This document shows, piece by piece, positions 24,220 to 32,131 of a stretch of 64,000 nucleotides of DNA. The translations under genes and the position numbers were made by a program. Source of the stretch: Rhodococcus sp. 4CII (GTDB lineage: Bacteria; Actinomycetota; Actinomycetes; Mycobacteriales; Mycobacteriaceae); assembly GCF_014256275.1 (NCBI RefSeq), contig NZ_JACCFE010000002.1, forward strand, positions 5,312,001 through 5,376,000, given 5' to 3'. The stretch's first letter is position 1; every line of letters starts with the position of its first letter. The notes beneath the pieces were generated by a model. The model saw only the letters and a list, made by a program, of their open reading frames with translations. It had not been told where the DNA came from and ran no database searches.

Positions 24220-25439
24220 GTGCAATTCCCCAAGGCGGCGCGTTTCAGAAGGCGCTGCCGGACGACATCGGCCAGGGCACGATCAGCGTGCGCGGAGGAA
24301 CCCTGCGTTCCGGCTTCGAGGAAACGTCCGAAGCGATCTTCCTGAACTCCGGTTTCGTGTTCGAGAGCGCGGGAGCGGCCGAGGCGTCGTTCACCGGCGA
24401 CATCGACCACTTCGTCTACTCCCGGTACGGCAACCCCACCGTGAAGATGTTCGAGGAGCGGCTGCGCCTGATCGAAGGCGCGGAAGCATGCTTCGGCACC
24501 GCCAGCGGAATGTCGGCCGTGTTCACCGCACTCGGCGCGCTGCTGAAGGCGGGCGACCGGCTGGTCGCGGCACGCAGCCTGTTCGGCTCCTGCTTCGTGG
24601 TGTGCAACGAGATCCTGCCCCGCTGGGGTGTGGAGACGGTGTTCGTCGACGGCGAAGACCTCGACCAGTGGGAAAAGGCGCTGTCCGAGCCGACCGCCGC
24701 GGTGTTCTTCGAGACGCCGTCCAACCCGATGCAGACGCTCGTCGACGTACCCCGCGTGGCGGAACTCGCGCACGCCGCCGGCGCAAAGGTCGTGCTGGAC
24801 AACGTGTTCGCGACCCCACTGCTGCAGCACAGCCTGGAGTTGGGTGCCGACATCGTCGTCTACTCCGGCACCAAGCACATCGACGGCCAGGGCCGCGTGC
24901 TCGGCGGGGCGATCCTCGGGCCGAAAGACTACATCGAGGGTCCCGTCCAGAACCTCATGCGCCACACCGGGCCTGCGCTCAGCCCGTTCAACGCGTGGAC
25001 GCTCCTCAAGGGACTCGAGACGATGCCCATCCGGGTGCGGCACTCCGTCGGCTCCGCACTGGAGATCGCGCAGTTCCTCGAGAGTCACTCCGCTGTCGAC
25101 TGGGTCAAGTACCCGTACCTCGAATCGCACCCCCAGCACGAACTCGCCAAGCGGCAGATGAGCGGCGGCGGCACCGTCGTCACCTTCGCGCTCAACGCGT
25201 CCGAGGGCGAAGCGAAGAAGCGGGCCTTCGAACTCCTCGACGCGCTGCGCCTGGTCAACATCTCGAACAACCTCGGCGATTCCAAGTCGCTCATCACCCA
25301 CCCCGCCACCACCACCCACCGGGCGATGGGCCCGGAAGGTCGTGCAGCAGTGGGCATCACCGACGGCGTCGTCCGACTCTCCGTGGGCCTCGAAGACACC
25401 GCCGACCTGCTGACGGACCTGGAGCAGGCGCTGGCGTAG
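24216..25439 (+). CDS. metZ: O-succinylhomoserine sulfhydrylase
   Basis: A 407-residue PLP enzyme of the Cys/Met metabolism family, forming homocysteine directly from O-succinyl(acetyl)homoserine and sulfide. The PLP lysine is Lys220 in YSGTKHIDGQGR; SRYGNPT and FETPSNP are family motifs. The GTG at 24216 is chosen from homology (SAIPQGGAFQKALP) and coupling to the rhodanese gene. No SAM riboswitch precedes this methionine gene, unlike the transport operons further on. Followed by a long palindromic terminator. Confidence 0.94.
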   Translation: MSAIPQGGAFQKALPDDIGQGTISVRGGTLRSGFEETSEAIFLNSGFVFESAGAAEASFTGDIDHFVYSRYGNPTVKMFEERLRLIEGAEACFGTASGMSAVFTALGALLKAGDRLVAARSLFGSCFVVCNEILPRWGVETVFVDGEDLDQWEKALSEPTAAVFFETPSNPMQTLVDVPRVAELAHAAGAKVVLDNVFATPLLQHSLELGADIVVYSGTKHIDGQGRVLGGAILGPKDYIEGPVQNLMRHTGPALSPFNAWTLLKGLETMPIRVRHSVGSALEIAQFLESHSAVDWVKYPYLESHPQHELAKRQMSGGGTVVTFALNASEGEAKKRAFELLDALRLVNISNNLGDSKSLITHPATTTHRAMGPEGRAAVGITDGVVRLSVGLEDTADLLTDLEQALA

Positions 25440-25453
25440 GCGCCTCCGGCGCT

Positions 25454-25495
25454 CGTGCGCCTTTCTGGTTGTTCCCGCAACCAGAAAGGCGCACG
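25454..25495. terminator. Bidirectional terminator palindrome, 18-bp perfect stem
   Basis: CGTGCGCCTTTCTGGTTG (25454-25471) pairs perfectly with CAACCAGAAAGGCGCACG (25478-25495) around a 6-nt loop, in the 68-bp gap between convergent genes. The outer bases (GGCGC repeats) could lengthen it. It shares the CGTGCGCCTTT arm with the palindrome at 16461. Confidence 0.8.
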
Positions 25496-25507
25496 GGCGC
25501 GAAGCGC

Positions 25508-25828
25508 CTAGAGGTCGAGGCTCGTGGTCGGCGTGAGCGCGTCGAGGCGCGTCGTGGTGGCCCCGTCCTGTCCGTCGTAGCGGTGCGCACACTCGACGAG
25601 AGTCGTCGACATCTCGGCGAGTGTGCGCTGCAACGATTCCCGTCGGCTCTCCAGCGACGATGCGAACAGGCCGAACGCGGTACCGGCCGCCTCCGGCCAC
25701 GCCGCGCCGGAATCGGTGACGGCGGCTTCGGCGGCGCACAACTGGGAGGACGCCTCGTCGAACAGGGCGTCGAGCTGACCGGCCGCTGCGCGCAGTTCAG
25801 CCGTGTCGACGTGGGTGGAACCGCTCAT
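25508..25828 (-). CDS. WXG100/EspC-like small helical protein (106 aa)
   Basis: A predicted all-helical hairpin: helix (VDTAELRAAAGQLDALFDEA), a turn with Trp in SGAAWPEAAGTAF (about 45), and a second helix (LESRRESLQRTLAEM). This is the layout of WXG100/ESX-1 EspC-like type VII secretion partners, though the turn is W-P-E rather than W-x-G. Divergent from the DUF1023 hydrolase by 93 bp, suggesting joint function. Assignment from shape and context; moderate certainty. Confidence 0.6.
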   Translation of the reverse strand: MSGSTHVDTAELRAAAGQLDALFDEASSQLCAAEAAVTDSGAAWPEAAGTAFGLFASSLESRRESLQRTLAEMSTTLVECAHRYDGQDGATTTRLDALTPTTSLDL

Positions 25829-25921
25829 TTTCGATCCTTCGTGTCGGTCGAGACGAGATCGGGCTCCCGCGGATGCGATCGATCCGTTAGGGTACGGGCA
25901 TTATGCATCCTGGGGGGGATC

Positions 25922-27580
25922 GTGAATCTGAGTGACATTGCCCGGTGGGACGTCGGTGTGCTGCAGGCCGTGCAACGGTCGCTGTCCGAGCGACTGGCCA
26001 CGATCGGCTTCGTACAGGATCGTCTCGCCGACATCGGCCGGTTGCCGACGTGGCAGGACGACGCCGCCGACGCCGCACGTCGGCGGTTCCGGATCGCCGC
26101 GGATGACCTGACCGGCGAGGCGGCAGCGATCACCGTCGTCGAGCGGTTGTCCCGTGAGTTGGCCGACGCGGTCAGGCACCTGAAGACCGAACTCGACGGC
26201 CTCCGAGATACGGCGGCCGCCCACGGGATGGTTCTGTTCGACAACGGGGACGTCGCCGGATCGCCCGTCGACGGCTCGGGGGACGCGCTGCGTGAAGAAG
26301 TCCGCGCCGCCGCCCGGGCGCTGATACTCCAGGCGGAGGACCTCGTCGCCGATGCCGCCGCTGTCCTGACGCGGGCCGCGGACGGCGAACTCGGTCCCGG
26401 TGAGGCGGGCCCGGCTGGTCCCGGACTGTCCGCCCCGGCACCACCGCCGGACGGCTCCCCGCTGGACAACCGTGCGTACTGGGACGCCCTGCCGGCAGCC
26501 CAGCGCCGCGAAGTGATCGGCCAGCATCCCGAGTGGGTCGGCAACCGCGACGGCATCCCCTCGGCGGTACGGCACGAGGCGAACGTGAGCCGGTTCGACG
26601 ACGAGCGGTCGCGCTGGGAGGCTGAGCGCGACTGGTTGCGGGACAGGCTGGCCCACAACATGTTCGGCGGAGCACTCACCGACGACGATGCGGCGCTGTG
26701 GTACGCCGAGCAGAAGTTGCGGGATCTGGACGACCTCGAGCGGCTCGTGCGCGATCACCCGGACGGGCGGCTGATGCTCCTCGACCTGCAGTCGGGCGAA
26801 CGGACGATGGCCGCGTTCGCGCTGGGCGACCCGGACACCGCCGATCACATCTCGGTCACCACCCCGGGCATCGACACGACGGTGGCCTCGCTGCGCGGGA
26901 TGACCGACGAGGCGCAGGCACTGAAGGCCGAGACCGAACGGCAGTTGGACCTGGCCGGCCGCACGAGCGACACGGTGTCGACGATCGCGTGGCTGGGGTA
27001 TCAGCCGCCGACCACCACCGGTCCGGGCAATCACGACGTGCCGTTCCTCGACCAGAATCTCGGCCGCGGATGGCTCCTCGACTCCTGGCAGTCCGACCGC
27101 GCGACCGCGGGCGCCCCGAAACTCGCCTCCTTCTACGAGGGCCTCGACGTCGCCTCGCAGAAGCCCGATCCGCACATCACCGCCCTCGGTCATTCGTACG
27201 GTTCGTACACCCAGGGCCTGGCTTTGCAGGATCCGGGCCCGGGACAACCCGTCGACGACGCCGTGTTCTACGGCTCGCCCGGGTTCCACGCCGACGACGA
27301 ATCGGACCTCGGGCTGGCTCGAGGCCACGGATTCGTGATGCGCGCGTACGACGACCCGATCAGCATGGTCGACGGGTTCGGCCGGCTCGGACCCGATCCC
27401 GTGCAGACCGACCTCGAACAACTGTCGGTGCGTGAGGCGACGACCGCCGACGGAGTGCGGCGGGAAGACGCCAACGGGCACAGCGAATATCCGCGGTCCG
27501 GTGGCAACGGCACCATGCGGACGTCCGGGTACAACATGGCCGTGATCGTGGCGGGCCTGCCGGACCTGGCGGTCCGGTGA
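25922..27580 (+). CDS. DUF1023 alpha/beta-hydrolase with N-terminal WXG-like helical domain
   Basis: A 552-residue protein. The N-terminal 160 residues are helical with LPTWQDDAADAARRRF, resembling a WXG100-type targeting domain; a Pro/Gly linker follows (about 158-180); the C-terminal DUF1023 hydrolase has the nucleophile elbow GHSYGS (423-428, Ser425) and FYGSPGF. This architecture resembles large WXG-domain type VII secretion substrates. Substrate unknown (esterase/lipase type chemistry). The GTG at 25922 follows a G-rich ribosome site; a longer in-frame extension overlaps metZ and is rejected. Its stop overlaps the start of the next gene. Confidence 0.78.
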   Translation: MNLSDIARWDVGVLQAVQRSLSERLATIGFVQDRLADIGRLPTWQDDAADAARRRFRIAADDLTGEAAAITVVERLSRELADAVRHLKTELDGLRDTAAAHGMVLFDNGDVAGSPVDGSGDALREEVRAAARALILQAEDLVADAAAVLTRAADGELGPGEAGPAGPGLSAPAPPPDGSPLDNRAYWDALPAAQRREVIGQHPEWVGNRDGIPSAVRHEANVSRFDDERSRWEAERDWLRDRLAHNMFGGALTDDDAALWYAEQKLRDLDDLERLVRDHPDGRLMLLDLQSGERTMAAFALGDPDTADHISVTTPGIDTTVASLRGMTDEAQALKAETERQLDLAGRTSDTVSTIAWLGYQPPTTTGPGNHDVPFLDQNLGRGWLLDSWQSDRATAGAPKLASFYEGLDVASQKPDPHITALGHSYGSYTQGLALQDPGPGQPVDDAVFYGSPGFHADDESDLGLARGHGFVMRAYDDPISMVDGFGRLGPDPVQTDLEQLSVREATTADGVRREDANGHSEYPRSGGNGTMRTSGYNMAVIVAGLPDLAVR

Positions 27581-28116
27581 CGGTCCGGGGCGAATGGACA
27601 GCGAAGACGGTCGCCGTGATCGGCGCGGCGATCCTGACGAGCGGATGTGGTGGCATGACCGACAACCCGTACAACTTCGGCGACGACGAGATCGCGGCGG
27701 CGGCCGAGAGCCTGAGCGTCCGGCCCTCGCTCGCCGCCACGGAGCGGCAGGTCACCGACGCGGTCGTGCGGATCGGCGCGGCCGCCGCGGCGATTGCCCC
27801 GGGCACGCACTGGCGGTGGCACCGGGAACGCAGCCTGGGCGGGGGATGCCCGGGACCCTATGCGTACACGGACGGGCTCTCCGTCACCACGCAGGCGTGG
27901 CTGTCCGACATCCCCATCGGCGACGCCGAATGGCCGGCCGTGCTGGCCGCGGCACGCGAGATCGCGGCCGACGCCGGAATGAGCCGACTTCACGTTCACG
28001 TCGATCGGCCCGGACACCACGACGTCACGTTGTCCAGCGACGACGGAAACCGGATCACCTTCGGGACATCCGAGGCGGCGTCGATCCGGGGCATCACCGG
28101 CTGCCGCCGCTCGTGA
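27577..28116 (+). CDS. LppA/LppV-like lipoprotein
   Basis: A 179-residue lipoprotein with lipobox LTSGC (Cys24). NPYNFGDDEIAAAAESL, HWRWHRERSLGGGC and TGC near the end match the LppA-type family of mycobacteria as I recall it. Two further conserved cysteines may form a disulfide. The GTG start overlaps the stop of the DUF1023 gene (GTGA), so it is made with it; an accessory or immunity role for the hydrolase is conceivable but is inference. Confidence 0.75.
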   Translation: MTVRGEWTAKTVAVIGAAILTSGCGGMTDNPYNFGDDEIAAAAESLSVRPSLAATERQVTDAVVRIGAAAAAIAPGTHWRWHRERSLGGGCPGPYAYTDGLSVTTQAWLSDIPIGDAEWPAVLAAAREIAADAGMSRLHVHVDRPGHHDVTLSSDDGNRITFGTSEAASIRGITGCRRS

Positions 28117-28154
28117 GTACTTGTTAAACGTCCGGCGGTTAAGAAGTACTCACG
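28112..28154. terminator. Bidirectional terminator containing both convergent stop codons
   Basis: Arms 28112-28127 (CGTGAGTACTTGTTAA) and 28139-28154 pair over 16 bp with one mismatch and an 11-nt loop. The stop of the lipoprotein gene (28114-28116) and that of the HAD gene (28139-28141) are both inside the stem. Confidence 0.75.
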
Positions 28155-28963
28155 GGCGGCGAAGCCGCAAAGGGATCCGACGTGCGGCCGACGAGATCGG
28201 CGACGGATTTGAGTACCGCGGTGGGGCGGTAGGGGAACAGTTCCACCGAATCGCGCGTCGAGATGCCGGTGAGGACGAGGATGGTCTGCAACCCGGCCTC
28301 GAGGCCGCAGACGATGTCGGTGTCCATGCGGTCGCCGATCATCAGCGTGTTCGCGGAGTGCGCGCCGATGGCCCGCAGTGCCGAGCGCATCATCAGCGCG
28401 TTCGGCTTGCCCACGTAGTACGGGTCGCGTCCGGTTGCTCTGCTGATCAGTGCCGCAACGGATCCTGTGGCCGGAAGCGAACCCTCCCGTGAGGGTCCGG
28501 TGGGGTCGGGGTTGGTGGCGATGAAGCGGGCGCCCCTCTCCACCAGACGAATTGCGGTGGTGATGGCCTCGAACGAGTAGGTGCGCGTTTCGCCGAGAAC
28601 CACGTAGTCGGGATCGTTCTCGGTGAGGACGTACCCGATGTCGTGCAGTGCGGTGGTGAGCCCCGATTCGCCCACGACGTACGCGCTGCCGCCCGGACGC
28701 TGGTTTGCGAGGAACGTCGCGGTGGCCAGCGCTGAGGTCCAGATCGATTCCTCGGGAATGTCCAGGCCGGTGCGGAGCAGTCGGGCGCGGAGATCGCGTG
28801 GCGTCCGGATCGAATTGTTGGTCAGGACGATGAAGGGGGTGCCGGATTCGCGGAGTTCGGCCAGGAACAGATCGGCTCCGGGAACCAGGTGCTCTTCGTG
28901 GACGAGGACGCCGTCCATGTCCATCAGATACGTCCAGCCCGGGTGCTCTACTTCGTTGCTCAC
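28139..28963 (-). CDS. HAD-IIA (NagD-like) phosphatase
   Basis: A 274-residue HAD hydrolase. Motif I is MDMDGVL (about 14-20), motif II VLTNNS, the cap domain is C2a type, and motif III/IV comprises KPNALMM and IGDRMDTD. Likely substrates are small sugar or nucleotide phosphates; similar actinobacterial proteins are unassigned. Monocistronic; the adjacent TSUP gene on the same strand lies 37 bp downstream. Confidence 0.88.
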   Translation of the reverse strand: MSNEVEHPGWTYLMDMDGVLVHEEHLVPGADLFLAELRESGTPFIVLTNNSIRTPRDLRARLLRTGLDIPEESIWTSALATATFLANQRPGGSAYVVGESGLTTALHDIGYVLTENDPDYVVLGETRTYSFEAITTAIRLVERGARFIATNPDPTGPSREGSLPATGSVAALISRATGRDPYYVGKPNALMMRSALRAIGAHSANTLMIGDRMDTDIVCGLEAGLQTILVLTGISTRDSVELFPYRPTAVLKSVADLVGRTSDPFAASPPVSTS

Positions 28964-29000
28964 CGACCCAGTATGAGGGAGCGGGAGGGGGCGTGCGCGA

Positions 29001-29768
29001 CTATGCGAGCAGCCGGAACAGTCCGATGAGGCCGACGACGACGATGGTTCCCCGCAGCGCGGTCGGCGACAGCCGGCGACCGTAGCGGGCGCCGAGCACG
29101 CCGCCGAGCAGCGAGCCGACCGCGATGAGGCCGGCGGCCGCCCAGCTGATCCGGTCGAAGGCCACGAGCGTGTACGCGGTCGCGGCCACGACGTTGACGA
29201 TCAGCGACAACAGGTTCTTCGCGCCGTTCATCCGCTGCAGGCTCTCGGGCAGGATCGCGCCCATCACGCCCATCAGGAGGATGCCCTGCGCGGCGGTGAA
29301 GTATCCGCCGTACACGCCCACGGCGAACGTGCCTGCAGTCAGCAGGCCGAGGCGCGTCGCGCTCAGGCCCGCCTCGTGGCTGCCCCGCTGTTTGGCCCAC
29401 GCCTGGATCTTCGGCTGCAACACCACCAGGAGCAGGGCGAGGATCAGCAGCACCGGAACGACGAGTTCGAACACCGTCTCGGGTAGATGCAGCAGCAACC
29501 ACGAGCCGAGAATCGCACCGGACAGCGACGCCGGGATCTGCCATCGCAGCCGCGGTCCCTGCCCGGCCAGCTCGCGTCGGTATCCCCACGTGCCGGACAC
29601 GCCGCCGGCCACCAGGCCGATCGCGTTCGACATCGTCGCCGTCACCGGGGGGAACCCGAAGGCGACCAGGGTGGGGAAGGTGATGAGCGTGCCGCTGCCG
29701 ACGATGGCGTTGATCGCGCCGGCGCCCACACCGGCTACCAGGATCGCGATGACTTCGAGTGGTGTCAC
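29001..29768 (-). CDS. TSUP (TauE/SafE) family membrane transporter
   Basis: A 255-residue permease with about eight hydrophobic segments in two repeats; the first begins VGAGAINAIVGSGTLITFPTL, the TSUP signature, and the second GVYGGYFTAAQGILLMG. The family exports or imports small organosulfur and organic anions (sulfite, sulfoacetate, taurine-derived acids). The GTG at 29768 is chosen because the first membrane segment follows at once. Divergent from the SAM-riboswitch operon, so a role in sulfur movement (perhaps sulfite export) is attractive but unproven. Confidence 0.85.
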   Translation of the reverse strand: MTPLEVIAILVAGVGAGAINAIVGSGTLITFPTLVAFGFPPVTATMSNAIGLVAGGVSGTWGYRRELAGQGPRLRWQIPASLSGAILGSWLLLHLPETVFELVVPVLLILALLLVVLQPKIQAWAKQRGSHEAGLSATRLGLLTAGTFAVGVYGGYFTAAQGILLMGVMGAILPESLQRMNGAKNLLSLIVNVVAATAYTLVAFDRISWAAAGLIAVGSLLGGVLGARYGRRLSPTALRGTIVVVGLIGLFRLLA

Positions 29769-29906
29769 CGGGGCGACGTTACAAGGGCCCACGGCGGCCG
29801 GGCAGCCGGGTCGCGCGACGGCGGCGATGCTCCGATCCAACCGCATTCCCCGGCGGATGTCAGCACTTCTGCGCACGGTGATTCTTGCGTTCGTCCGGCA
29901 CCATTT

Positions 29907-29934
29907 CCCCTGTGTTACAGGGGAATACCCTGTG
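29907..29934 (+). promoter_or_regulatory. Triple half-site operator directly upstream of the -35
   Basis: CCCCTGT (29907-29913), ACAGGGG (29917-29923) and CCCTGTG (29928-29934) form two overlapping inverted repeats sharing the middle arm, abutting the -35 hexamer. Placement suits a repressor or activator of the sulfur operon. The regulator is unknown. Confidence 0.55.
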
Positions 29935-29963
29935 TTGACGCCGTGCGGGAAGACGGCTAGTGT
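29935..29963 (+). promoter_or_regulatory. Sigma-A-type promoter of the first sulfur operon
   Basis: -35 TTGACG (29935-29940), 17-bp spacer, -10 TAGTGT (29958-29963). Transcription would start at about 29970, exactly where the riboswitch begins. Confidence 0.72.
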
Positions 29964-29972
29964 TCGCTTCAA

Positions 29973-30063
29973 CCATCCAGAGCGACCGAGAGACCTGGCT
30001 CGTTGACGTCGCAGCAACCCTTCCGAATCTTTCGGGTGCGGGTGCTACCGCCAGGATCGATGG
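29973..30063 (+). promoter_or_regulatory. SAM-I (S-box) riboswitch 1
   Basis: The P1 stem CCATC (29973-29977) pairs with GATGG (30059-30063). Inside are the conserved S-box elements in order: AGAGCGACCGAGAGACCTGG, then CTCGTTGACG, TCGCAGCAACC, a variable hairpin, and GGTGCTACCGCC. These align with the classical GAG..GAGGGA..GGCCC..UGA..GGCAACC..GGUGC core. A leader ORF follows 10 bp after P1. High SAM should lower expression of the downstream transporter and oxygenase genes, possibly by hiding the GGAAGG ribosome site of the leader, which partly overlaps P1. Mechanism inferred. Confidence 0.92.
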
Positions 30064-30073
30064 AAGGCATCAC

Positions 30074-30148
30074 ATGAACTACCTTGCGCGCCCAGCATGG
30101 CGCAGACGGCACATCGACCTGTGCCGGACCACCTCCTGCCACTGTTGA
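30074..30148 (+). CDS. Cys-containing leader peptide 1 (24 aa)
   Basis: A short ORF with a GGAAGG site, encoding MNYLARPAWRRRHIDLCR followed by TTSCHC. Three cysteines, two as the ending C-H-C, and the core RHIDLCR identify it as an actinobacterial putative leader peptide of the kind found before sulfur genes. Such ORFs can sense Cys-tRNA by ribosome stalling. The same core recurs in the leader at 37326. It is 145 bp upstream of the ABC permease gene. Confidence 0.8.
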   Translation: MNYLARPAWRRRHIDLCRTTSCHC

Positions 30149-30167
30149 CGATCTCTTGCACCACACT

Positions 30168-30188
30168 CACCAGGCACGACGCCCGGTG
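30168..30188 (+). terminator. Possible attenuator hairpin after leader 1
   Basis: CACCAGGC (30168-30175) can pair with GCCCGGTG (30181-30188), one mismatch, 5-nt loop, 20 nt past the leader stop. A second GCGCGC/GCGCGC pairing lies about 30201-30230. Part of the 145-bp untranslated stretch before the permease gene; the role is inferred from position. Confidence 0.35.
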
Positions 30189-30293
30189 AGCATCTGACGC
30201 GCGCCCGCATTCGGCGGTAGCCGCGCGCCTCCACTCGTCCCGTTCCAGGTGAAAGGCCGCCTCAGTGATGTCTGTCATAAGTGGTGAGGGAGC

Positions 30294-31301
30294 GTGAGCG
30301 CACCAGTCCGGGCGCGGTCGACCGCGCCCCAGAGTTCAGCTACCGCCCCTCAGGACTCAGGTATCGCCGGTGACCGGCCGGAGGACGCGGCACTGGAAGT
30401 CGCGCGGAGGTGGCATCCGTGGCGGTGGGTCGTCAGCGTCGTCGTCCTGGTGCTGCTCGCGCAGTTCGTCCACGGTCTCGCCACCAACCCGGGGTGGGAC
30501 TGGGCGACGTTCGCCAAGTACTTCACCGCCGGCTCCGTGCTGCAGGCGCTGTGGATGACGGTGAAGCTGACGCTGTGGGGGACGGTCCTCGGGTTCGCGC
30601 TCGGTGTGGTGCTGGCCGTCAGCCGCCTGTCGCACAACCCGGTACTGCAGGTGATCGCCTGGGTGTACATCTGGGCGTTCCGGTCGATCCCGCTGATCGT
30701 GCAGTTGCTGTTCTGGTTCAACATCACGTACCTGTATCAGACTCTGTCGCTGGGTATTCCGTTCGGGCCCGGCTTCTTCACGGTCGAGGTCAACGGCGTC
30801 ATCAGCGGCTTCACCGCCGCCGTCATCGGACTGGCCCTGCATCAGGCCGCGTATTCCGCCGAGATCATCCGCTCCGGCATCATCTCGGTGGACCACGGGC
30901 AGATCGAGGCGGCGCAATCGTTGGGCATACCCCGCCGGCGCCAGTTCTTCAAGATCGTTCTGCCTCAGGCCATGCGCGGCATCCTCCCGAATGCCGCGAA
31001 CGAGGTGATCAGCCTGTTCAAGGGCACCTCGATCGTGTCGACGATGGCGATCGCCGAACTGTTCTACCAGGTGCAGGTGATCTTCGGTAGGAACGGCCGC
31101 GTCGTGCCACTGCTGATGGTCGCGACGATCTGGTACATCATCCTGACCACGCTGTTGTCGATCGGCCAGTACTACGTCGAGCGACACTATGCACGCGGAT
31201 CGGCTCGGGCACTGCCGCCGACCCCGTGGCAGAAGCTCACCCGGAAGTTCGCCGAGATCCGCGACGCCGGTGTCTCCGTACCGAGAGGTGCCACGAAATG
31301 A
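30294..31301 (+). CDS. ABC transporter permease, polar amino-acid (HisM/GlnP) type
   Basis: A 335-residue inner-membrane permease with about five to six membrane segments and the EAA-type loop IEAAQSLGIPRRRQFFKIVLPQAMRGILP that contacts the ATPase. The N-terminal 35 residues are a long, disordered-looking cytosolic tail and the C-terminus also carries an extra tail of about 40 residues. It acts with the ATPase (overlapping ATGA) and the binding protein downstream. Family: His/Glu/Arg/opine importers; here, under a SAM riboswitch, likely for a sulfur compound such as methionine, cystine or sulfonated amino acids. GTG start with a GGGAG site. Confidence 0.9.
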   Translation: MSAPVRARSTAPQSSATAPQDSGIAGDRPEDAALEVARRWHPWRWVVSVVVLVLLAQFVHGLATNPGWDWATFAKYFTAGSVLQALWMTVKLTLWGTVLGFALGVVLAVSRLSHNPVLQVIAWVYIWAFRSIPLIVQLLFWFNITYLYQTLSLGIPFGPGFFTVEVNGVISGFTAAVIGLALHQAAYSAEIIRSGIISVDHGQIEAAQSLGIPRRRQFFKIVLPQAMRGILPNAANEVISLFKGTSIVSTMAIAELFYQVQVIFGRNGRVVPLLMVATIWYIILTTLLSIGQYYVERHYARGSARALPPTPWQKLTRKFAEIRDAGVSVPRGATK

Positions 31302-32080
31302 CGGTCGACGCCCAGCCGGCGGAGTTCGCCGTGGAGGTGCGCGGAGTGCACAAGTCCTTCGGCGCACTCGACGTCCTGCAGGGTGTGGACCTGCTGGTCC
31401 GCAAGGGCGAGGTGACGGTGATCCTGGGCCCGTCGGGCTCCGGCAAGTCCACGCTGCTGCGCACCCTGAATCACCTGGAGAAGGTCGACCGGGGCACCAT
31501 CCGCATCGACGGTGACCTGATCGGATACCGGCGCAAGGGCGGCAAACTGCACGAACTGCGTGAGCGCGAGATCCTGAAGCAGCGGTCCCGGATCGGATTC
31601 GTGTTCCAGAACTTCAACCTGTTCCCGCATCTGACGGTGCTGGAGAACGTGATCGAGGCGCCGGTGTCGGCGCAGGGCCGTGACCGGGCCGAGGTCGAGG
31701 TGGAGGCGAAGGCACTCCTCGAGCGGGTCGGGGTGGGCGACAAGGCCCACGAGTACCCGCGACAACTGTCCGGCGGACAGCAGCAACGGGTCGCGATCGC
31801 CCGGGCTCTCGCGCTGCGTCCGGCGGTGATCCTGTTCGACGAGCCCACCTCCGCGCTCGACCCCGAACTGGTCGGCGAGGTGCTGGCCGTCATCAAGCAA
31901 CTGGCACGCGACGGCGCCACCCTCGTGATCGTCACCCACGAGGTGGGCTTCGCCCGCGAGGTCGCCGACACCGCCGTGTTCATGGACGCCGGAGTCGTCG
32001 TGGAACTGGGCCCGCCCGCACAGGTCATCGACAACCCGCAGCACGACCGCACCAAGGCATTCCTCTCCCGAGTTCTCTGA
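31298..32080 (+). CDS. ABC transporter ATPase, GlnQ type
   Basis: A 260-residue ATPase with Walker A GPSGSGKST, Q-loop FQNFNLFPHLTVLENV, signature LSGGQQQRVAIARAL, Walker B VILFDEPTSALD and H-loop VTHE. It energises the permease encoded just upstream, whose stop codon overlaps its ATG. All catalytic motifs are intact. Confidence 0.94.
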   Translation: MTVDAQPAEFAVEVRGVHKSFGALDVLQGVDLLVRKGEVTVILGPSGSGKSTLLRTLNHLEKVDRGTIRIDGDLIGYRRKGGKLHELREREILKQRSRIGFVFQNFNLFPHLTVLENVIEAPVSAQGRDRAEVEVEAKALLERVGVGDKAHEYPRQLSGGQQQRVAIARALALRPAVILFDEPTSALDPELVGEVLAVIKQLARDGATLVIVTHEVGFAREVADTAVFMDAGVVVELGPPAQVIDNPQHDRTKAFLSRVL

Positions 32081-32131
32081 TCCACCACACCTGTTCTCCA
32101 CACGATCGGTGTGGATCCCCGAAAGGCACAC

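Noticed and set aside
24080..25921. In-frame upstream extension of the DUF1023 hydrolase through metZ
   Set aside because: The extension is antithetical to metZ coding, rich in Arg, and homology begins at the GTG at 25922.
29973..30063. SAM-IV rather than SAM-I riboswitch class
   Set aside because: The order and sequence of the conserved blocks align with the classical S-box (GAG..GAGAGA..GGCTC..TGA..GCAACC..GGTGC).
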